This document shows, piece by piece, positions 60,352 to 64,000 of a stretch of DNA of 64,000 bases. Source of the stretch: Tyzzerella sp. (GTDB lineage Bacteria; Bacillota; Clostridia; Lachnospirales; Lachnospiraceae); assembly GCA_017465565.1 (NCBI GenBank), contig JAFTWA010000012.1:1-64000 (forward strand), given 5' to 3'. The notes beneath the pieces were generated by a model. It ran no database searches, had not been told where the DNA came from, and saw only the letters and a list, made by a program, of their open reading frames with translations. Positions within the stretch are counted from its first letter, which is position 1. Each line of letters opens with the position of its first letter. The translations under genes were made by a program, and so were the position numbers.

Positions 60352-61938
60352 CTATTTATTTAAATCATCTAGTACTGCTCCTACCATAGACTCATATGTA
60401 GATAAGAAGGTGTTCCATTCTGATTTAATATCATTTTTGTTGTAGATTAATGTACCAATAGTACTTGTTGGTGATACGCTGAAGTTCCTATAACTATCTG
60501 TTGTCATCATCTCATAATCGTAATCAAGAGGAATCACCATTCCTGCGTTTCTTACATCATACAATTTTGTACATAATTCCACTTCATAGTCATATACACC
60601 TGGGCAATTTGAGCCTTTGTAGTACATTAAGTCGTCACCATACCCCCATACAAAGAAGAATCTTGAAGGAGAGACTTCAAATAAAGTTTCTGCTGAACCA
60701 ATCATTTCAATTGTTCCATCTTCCGCAAAATCCCAATGTTCTCCTTGAATACCAAGTGCACTACTGATTTCTCCTTCTGCCGTACAGAAATAGTCAATCA
60801 TATCAAGAATACGTACCATTGCTTCGTCCGAACAGTTTGCACTGAATCCAGAAATTAACCAGTAATTGTCATCTTCTCGTGTCATAACAGTTCCATCATC
60901 TGTTGCAATGGCTGCCATACCGTAGGTATCCCATAATTTTTGACGTTGTTCCATATCATTCGTTTCGTATCCATCGCTAAGAAGGATTTGGTCGATCATG
61001 TTTGAATATTCCCCAACTGCACCTGCATATAAACATGCTGGAATTTGTCCATACCAATAGTTTTGGAATTGAGCTAATAACCCTTCTGTAGTTAAGTTAG
61101 GATTTACATAACCTTCTGTTTTCCATGTTCTCATTTCTTCGATCACATCCAAATATTCATCTAATGCAGGTGTATATTTGTATCCGCTGCCATCGTTATA
61201 GAATGTAGGATAGTTGATTCCTTTTAACGATTGCATGAATGTTGTGAAAGAATCTAAGTTTGTTCCGAGATAGTTATTTGAGCAAAGACCTGCTGCTTCT
61301 ACTTTTTCAAAATACTCTAAAAGTTCTGATACTTTGATTACGCCGTCAGCACCAAGATTTTCCATGCCTACTTGTTTTGCCCAGTCTTTACGGTAATAAA
61401 CAGAAGTATGTCTTGTTACTGTTTCCATTTCTGCTAAATTACCAAATGTAGCATGTGGAATCATATAAAGTTGTCCATCTACTGTAAATAGCTCTTCTGC
61501 TCCTGAAGCTTCTACCATCTTTGCAAGATTTGGCCAAGTTTCTTTCCAATTTTCTGGAAGTGCCTTGATTGCTCCCATATTGGCATACTCTGTCACTTCA
61601 AGATGTGACATTTCATTCATCGTAAACATATCTGGAAGTGTATTCCCGTTAATCCACACTTGTGTAGAGCTGTCTGCTCCAGAGTTCGCCCATGCATCGA
61701 TTTCTACATTGAATTTTTCGCAGATATATTTGTAGAATTCATCTTCTTCCAAATCGTATCCCGCATCAGCATAATGTAAGCTGTAATATGTAGTACATGA
61801 GAATGCTACTTTTTCACTGTAGTCTCCAGCAGTCCCACTTCCATTTCCGCCATTATCCTTACCACAACCAACAAGTGACAACACCATAACGATTGCTAAC
61901 GATAATGTAAATACTCTTTTCATCCATACTTTTCTCAT
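60352..61938 (-). CDS. Sugar ABC transporter substrate-binding lipoprotein
   Basis: The 528-residue protein has a lipoprotein signal peptide with Cys25 in SLVGCGKD, then a mature type-2 binding-protein fold with many aromatic residues (YYSLHYADAGYDLEEDEFYK near 50), as in LipO/YtcQ-like oligosaccharide-binding proteins. It should capture the glycoside outside the cell and deliver it to the two permeases. GGAGG precedes the ATG by seven bases. No ATPase gene lies nearby, so a shared MsmX-type ATPase encoded elsewhere is expected. Confidence 0.88.
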   Translation of the reverse strand: MRKVWMKRVFTLSLAIVMVLSLVGCGKDNGGNGSGTAGDYSEKVAFSCTTYYSLHYADAGYDLEEDEFYKYICEKFNVEIDAWANSGADSSTQVWINGNTLPDMFTMNEMSHLEVTEYANMGAIKALPENWKETWPNLAKMVEASGAEELFTVDGQLYMIPHATFGNLAEMETVTRHTSVYYRKDWAKQVGMENLGADGVIKVSELLEYFEKVEAAGLCSNNYLGTNLDSFTTFMQSLKGINYPTFYNDGSGYKYTPALDEYLDVIEEMRTWKTEGYVNPNLTTEGLLAQFQNYWYGQIPACLYAGAVGEYSNMIDQILLSDGYETNDMEQRQKLWDTYGMAAIATDDGTVMTREDDNYWLISGFSANCSDEAMVRILDMIDYFCTAEGEISSALGIQGEHWDFAEDGTIEMIGSAETLFEVSPSRFFFVWGYGDDLMYYKGSNCPGVYDYEVELCTKLYDVRNAGMVIPLDYDYEMMTTDSYRNFSVSPTSTIGTLIYNKNDIKSEWNTFLSTYESMVGAVLDDLNK

Positions 61939-61962
61939 CTTTCTTCCTCCAATTCATGTTTT

Positions 61963-62856
61963 CTACATCTTTACCGAACCTACCATAATACCTTTTACAA
62001 AGTATTTTTGAATAAATGGATAAATCAACATAATTGGTAATACAACTGCAAAAACACTAGCCATTTGTACACCAATTGCAAATGTTTGTCCTGCTCCAAC
62101 GCTTCCTGTTTCTGCTTTTAAAATGTTGTTTGCACCCAAAATACTTCTCAAATAAACCTGTAATAGATTTTTATCCGAATCCGTTAATATGAGTGTTGGC
62201 CAATACCATCCATTCCAAAGGTCCACAAATGTAAATAAACTGTATGTAGCAATTACTGGTTTGTTCAGCGGTATCATTACTTTGAAAAATGTTTGAATCT
62301 GTGTTGCACCATCAATGAGCGCTGATTCTTCTAATTCCTTAGGAATTCCTTCAAACCCTTTCATAATGATAATTACATGACTCACCGAACAAAGCGTTAA
62401 CATAATTACACCAGTAAATGTATTGTTGAGATTTAAATTTTTAATATTCAAATATGTAGGAATTGTTCCTCCACTGAAAAACATCGCGCAAATGAAATAC
62501 ATAAACACAACACGCTTTCCTACAAACTTACGAGACAATGCATAAGCTGCCATTGTCATAACAACCATACCCAAAATTGTTCCAATGATGCTCACAATAA
62601 TTGTGTTCTTGTATGCTATAAGGAGTCCGCTTCCTCTAGCAAAAACACTAATATAATTTGCCCAAGTTAATTCTTTTGGCCACAATGAAAATGGTTGCTT
62701 AATATATGCTTCGTTTGTGCTTAGCGAGGTTACAATAATGCTCCAAAACGGAATCACTAGCACAAGAAATAAAATCGTCAAAGTCACAAATACAACAATA
62801 TCAAATGCATCTATTTTTCTCTTACGATTTGCATGACCATCATTTTTCTTTGCCAT
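61963..62856 (-). CDS. Sugar ABC transporter permease, MalG/YtcP type
   Basis: The 297-residue protein has six membrane helices and the ATPase-contact EAA motif ESALIDGATQIQTFFKVMIP near residue 190. The ending VKGIMVGSVKM is typical of the MalG/YtcP branch. Its start codon overlaps the stop of the preceding permease gene (TAATG), so the two are coupled. Confidence 0.9.
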   Translation of the reverse strand: MAKKNDGHANRKRKIDAFDIVVFVTLTILFLVLVIPFWSIIVTSLSTNEAYIKQPFSLWPKELTWANYISVFARGSGLLIAYKNTIIVSIIGTILGMVVMTMAAYALSRKFVGKRVVFMYFICAMFFSGGTIPTYLNIKNLNLNNTFTGVIMLTLCSVSHVIIIMKGFEGIPKELEESALIDGATQIQTFFKVMIPLNKPVIATYSLFTFVDLWNGWYWPTLILTDSDKNLLQVYLRSILGANNILKAETGSVGAGQTFAIGVQMASVFAVVLPIMLIYPFIQKYFVKGIMVGSVKM

Positions 62857-63869
62857 TATGCATTACCTCCCCTCTTTTTTAATACTTTTTTCGTGTTTAC
62901 ACGTTTTTCAAAGCTATACATCTGTTCCCCAGAAATAATTCCTGATAGTTTATTCGCAATCATAAGAAGAATAAATCCAATGACTGACTTAAATAGACCT
63001 ACCGCAGTAGAGAATCCATAATCAGGAAGTGCAAGAAACGTAATATCGTAAATATATGCATCCAAGATTTGCACAGAACTTGATACAACCGGATTTCTCA
63101 TATTGAAGATTTGATCAAATCCACCGCTTAATAATGTGGAAATCTTCATAATCAGTTGTAATGCAATAATCGGTTTCATGCCCGAAAGTGTAATGTGCCA
63201 GATTCGACGCAGACGTCCTGCCCCATCCATTTCCGCTGCTTCATAAAGCGTCGGATCAATCCCCGCTATAGTCGCCAGATACAGAATCGAACTCCATCCC
63301 ATTCCCTTCCAGTTAGCGGTCACAAAAATCAATGTTCGGAAAATTCCTGTATCGCTCAAAAAACTAATTGATTCTCCTCCTAATGATTGAATCACACTGT
63401 CAATTGGTCCATTTACTGCAAAAAGGTTATTAATCATACCTGCAATAATTACCCATGAAATAAAATGTGGGAATGTAAATACCGTTTGATATATCTTTTT
63501 CAATCTATTACCACGCATTTCTGAAAGCAAAATCGCTAAAACAATCGGTGGAACAAACTCAAAAATAATACGTTGTACACTCAAAATCACAGTGATTTTA
63601 ATAGATTCAATTGCCTGTGGAGTGGCAAAGAGACGCTCAAAATTCTTAAGTCCAATCCACTCTCCCGACCAAAGTGAACCGATCTTGTATTTCTTAAAAG
63701 CAAGAATGATTCCAGATGTCGGTATATAATGGAAGAATAATAACCATAAAATCATTGGTAATAACAGAAGATATATATATCTAGCCTGCCATAATTTCGT
63801 CCATATAGACGACTCTACTTTTGGGGCTAATACTGGCACTTCTTCCTGTTTTTTCTTTGTTTTTCTCAT
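62856..63869 (-). CDS. Sugar ABC transporter permease, LplB type
   Basis: The 337-residue protein has a basic N-terminus, six membrane helices and the EAA motif YEAAEMDGAGRLRRIWHITL near residue 215. It is the MalF-equivalent partner of the neighbouring permease. LplB-YtcP-LipO-type systems import complex plant or host oligosaccharides in Firmicutes. Confidence 0.9.
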   Translation of the reverse strand: MRKTKKKQEEVPVLAPKVESSIWTKLWQARYIYLLLLPMILWLLFFHYIPTSGIILAFKKYKIGSLWSGEWIGLKNFERLFATPQAIESIKITVILSVQRIIFEFVPPIVLAILLSEMRGNRLKKIYQTVFTFPHFISWVIIAGMINNLFAVNGPIDSVIQSLGGESISFLSDTGIFRTLIFVTANWKGMGWSSILYLATIAGIDPTLYEAAEMDGAGRLRRIWHITLSGMKPIIALQLIMKISTLLSGGFDQIFNMRNPVVSSSVQILDAYIYDITFLALPDYGFSTAVGLFKSVIGFILLMIANKLSGIISGEQMYSFEKRVNTKKVLKKRGGNA

Positions 63870-63874
63870 TTCAT

Positions 63875-64000
63875 TTACCCCTTAAACATTTCCTTGTGAT
63901 AAATCACAACAGCTTTTTCATCCTCAAACGCAAAACCATAAGTATCTTGTTCACAATATACGCCTTGACTATATTTTTCACCGAATGCATACTGTGCTTT
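63875..64000 (-). CDS. C-terminal end of an unidentified protein (partial)
   Basis: An open frame of 41 residues enters from the right edge and stops at 63875, five bases before the permease start. It ends QDTYGFAFEDEKAVVIYHKE and MFKG. The sequence is too short to identify. Its spacing shows that the sugar operon continues upstream. Confidence 0.6.
   Translation of the reverse strand, partial: KAQYAFGEKYSQGVYCEQDTYGFAFEDEKAVVIYHKEMFKG

Overview
This is chromosomal DNA from an AT-rich, endospore-forming member of the Clostridia, most likely a gut Lachnospiraceae. The evidence is a complete spoIIIAA-AH operon, spoIVB, the Clostridia-type nusB-xseA-xseB-ispA-dxs-tlyA-nadK-argR-recN block, a very large fused CoA-enzyme activase, a sortase-anchored surface protein and a large rhamnoside-degradation locus. 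No rRNA, tRNA, CRISPR array or phage genes were seen. Most genes lie on the minus strand.

Layout. 1-2.5 kb: a possible insertion-sequence edge, a transglutaminase-like lipoprotein and DegV. 2.5-7.0 kb: a five-gene minus-strand operon. It encodes a tiny four-helix membrane protein with cytochrome b-like histidine spacing, a CydD/CydC-like ABC transporter, a cysteine-rich protein and a DUF454 membrane protein. Its strong promoter has a palindrome at the transcription start. 7.1-9.0 kb: a Cys-rich small protein and a VPKTG-anchored surface protein. 9.0-12.9 kb: both subunits of an aconitase X enzyme with an Old-Yellow-Enzyme/FAD reductase. 12.9-22.5 kb: spoIVB and the recN-to-nusB isoprenoid/DNA-repair/NAD block. 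22.6-29.1 kb: Asp23, release factor 3 and the SpoIIIA channel operon.

29.2-31.8 kb: D-lyxose/mannose isomerase and a PfkB kinase, divergent from an AraC regulator. 31.8-37.2 kb: pnp with a structured leader, a RelE/ParE toxin-antitoxin pair, pyruvate kinase and a rhomboid-like protein without catalytic motifs. 37.2-41.7 kb: the 1415-residue activase followed by stacked terminator hairpins. 41.7-47.4 kb: a BlaI repressor with two tandem M56 (BlaR1-like) sensor proteases and a perfect 19-bp inverted-repeat operator. 47.5-50 kb: an unknown zinc-ribbon membrane protein, a cyclophilin and a HicAB module whose HicA is short and starts at TTG. 50-51.1 kb: a divergent GpsA-like dehydrogenase.

51.2-64 kb: one long minus-strand sugar operon with two ABC permeases, a lipoprotein binding protein, a TIM-barrel isomerase, a metallo-beta-lactamase-fold hydrolase, GH78-like and GH106-like rhamnosidases, a GH3 enzyme and beta-phosphoglucomutase. 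Together they look like uptake and intracellular breakdown of a rhamnose-containing glycoside or oligosaccharide. The operon continues past the right edge.

Starts were moved from the longest reading frame to internal ATGs wherever a ribosome-binding site decided it. Promoters and terminators are read by eye from hexamers, spacing and inverted repeats. Family assignments are from recognition of motifs and were not checked against any database.
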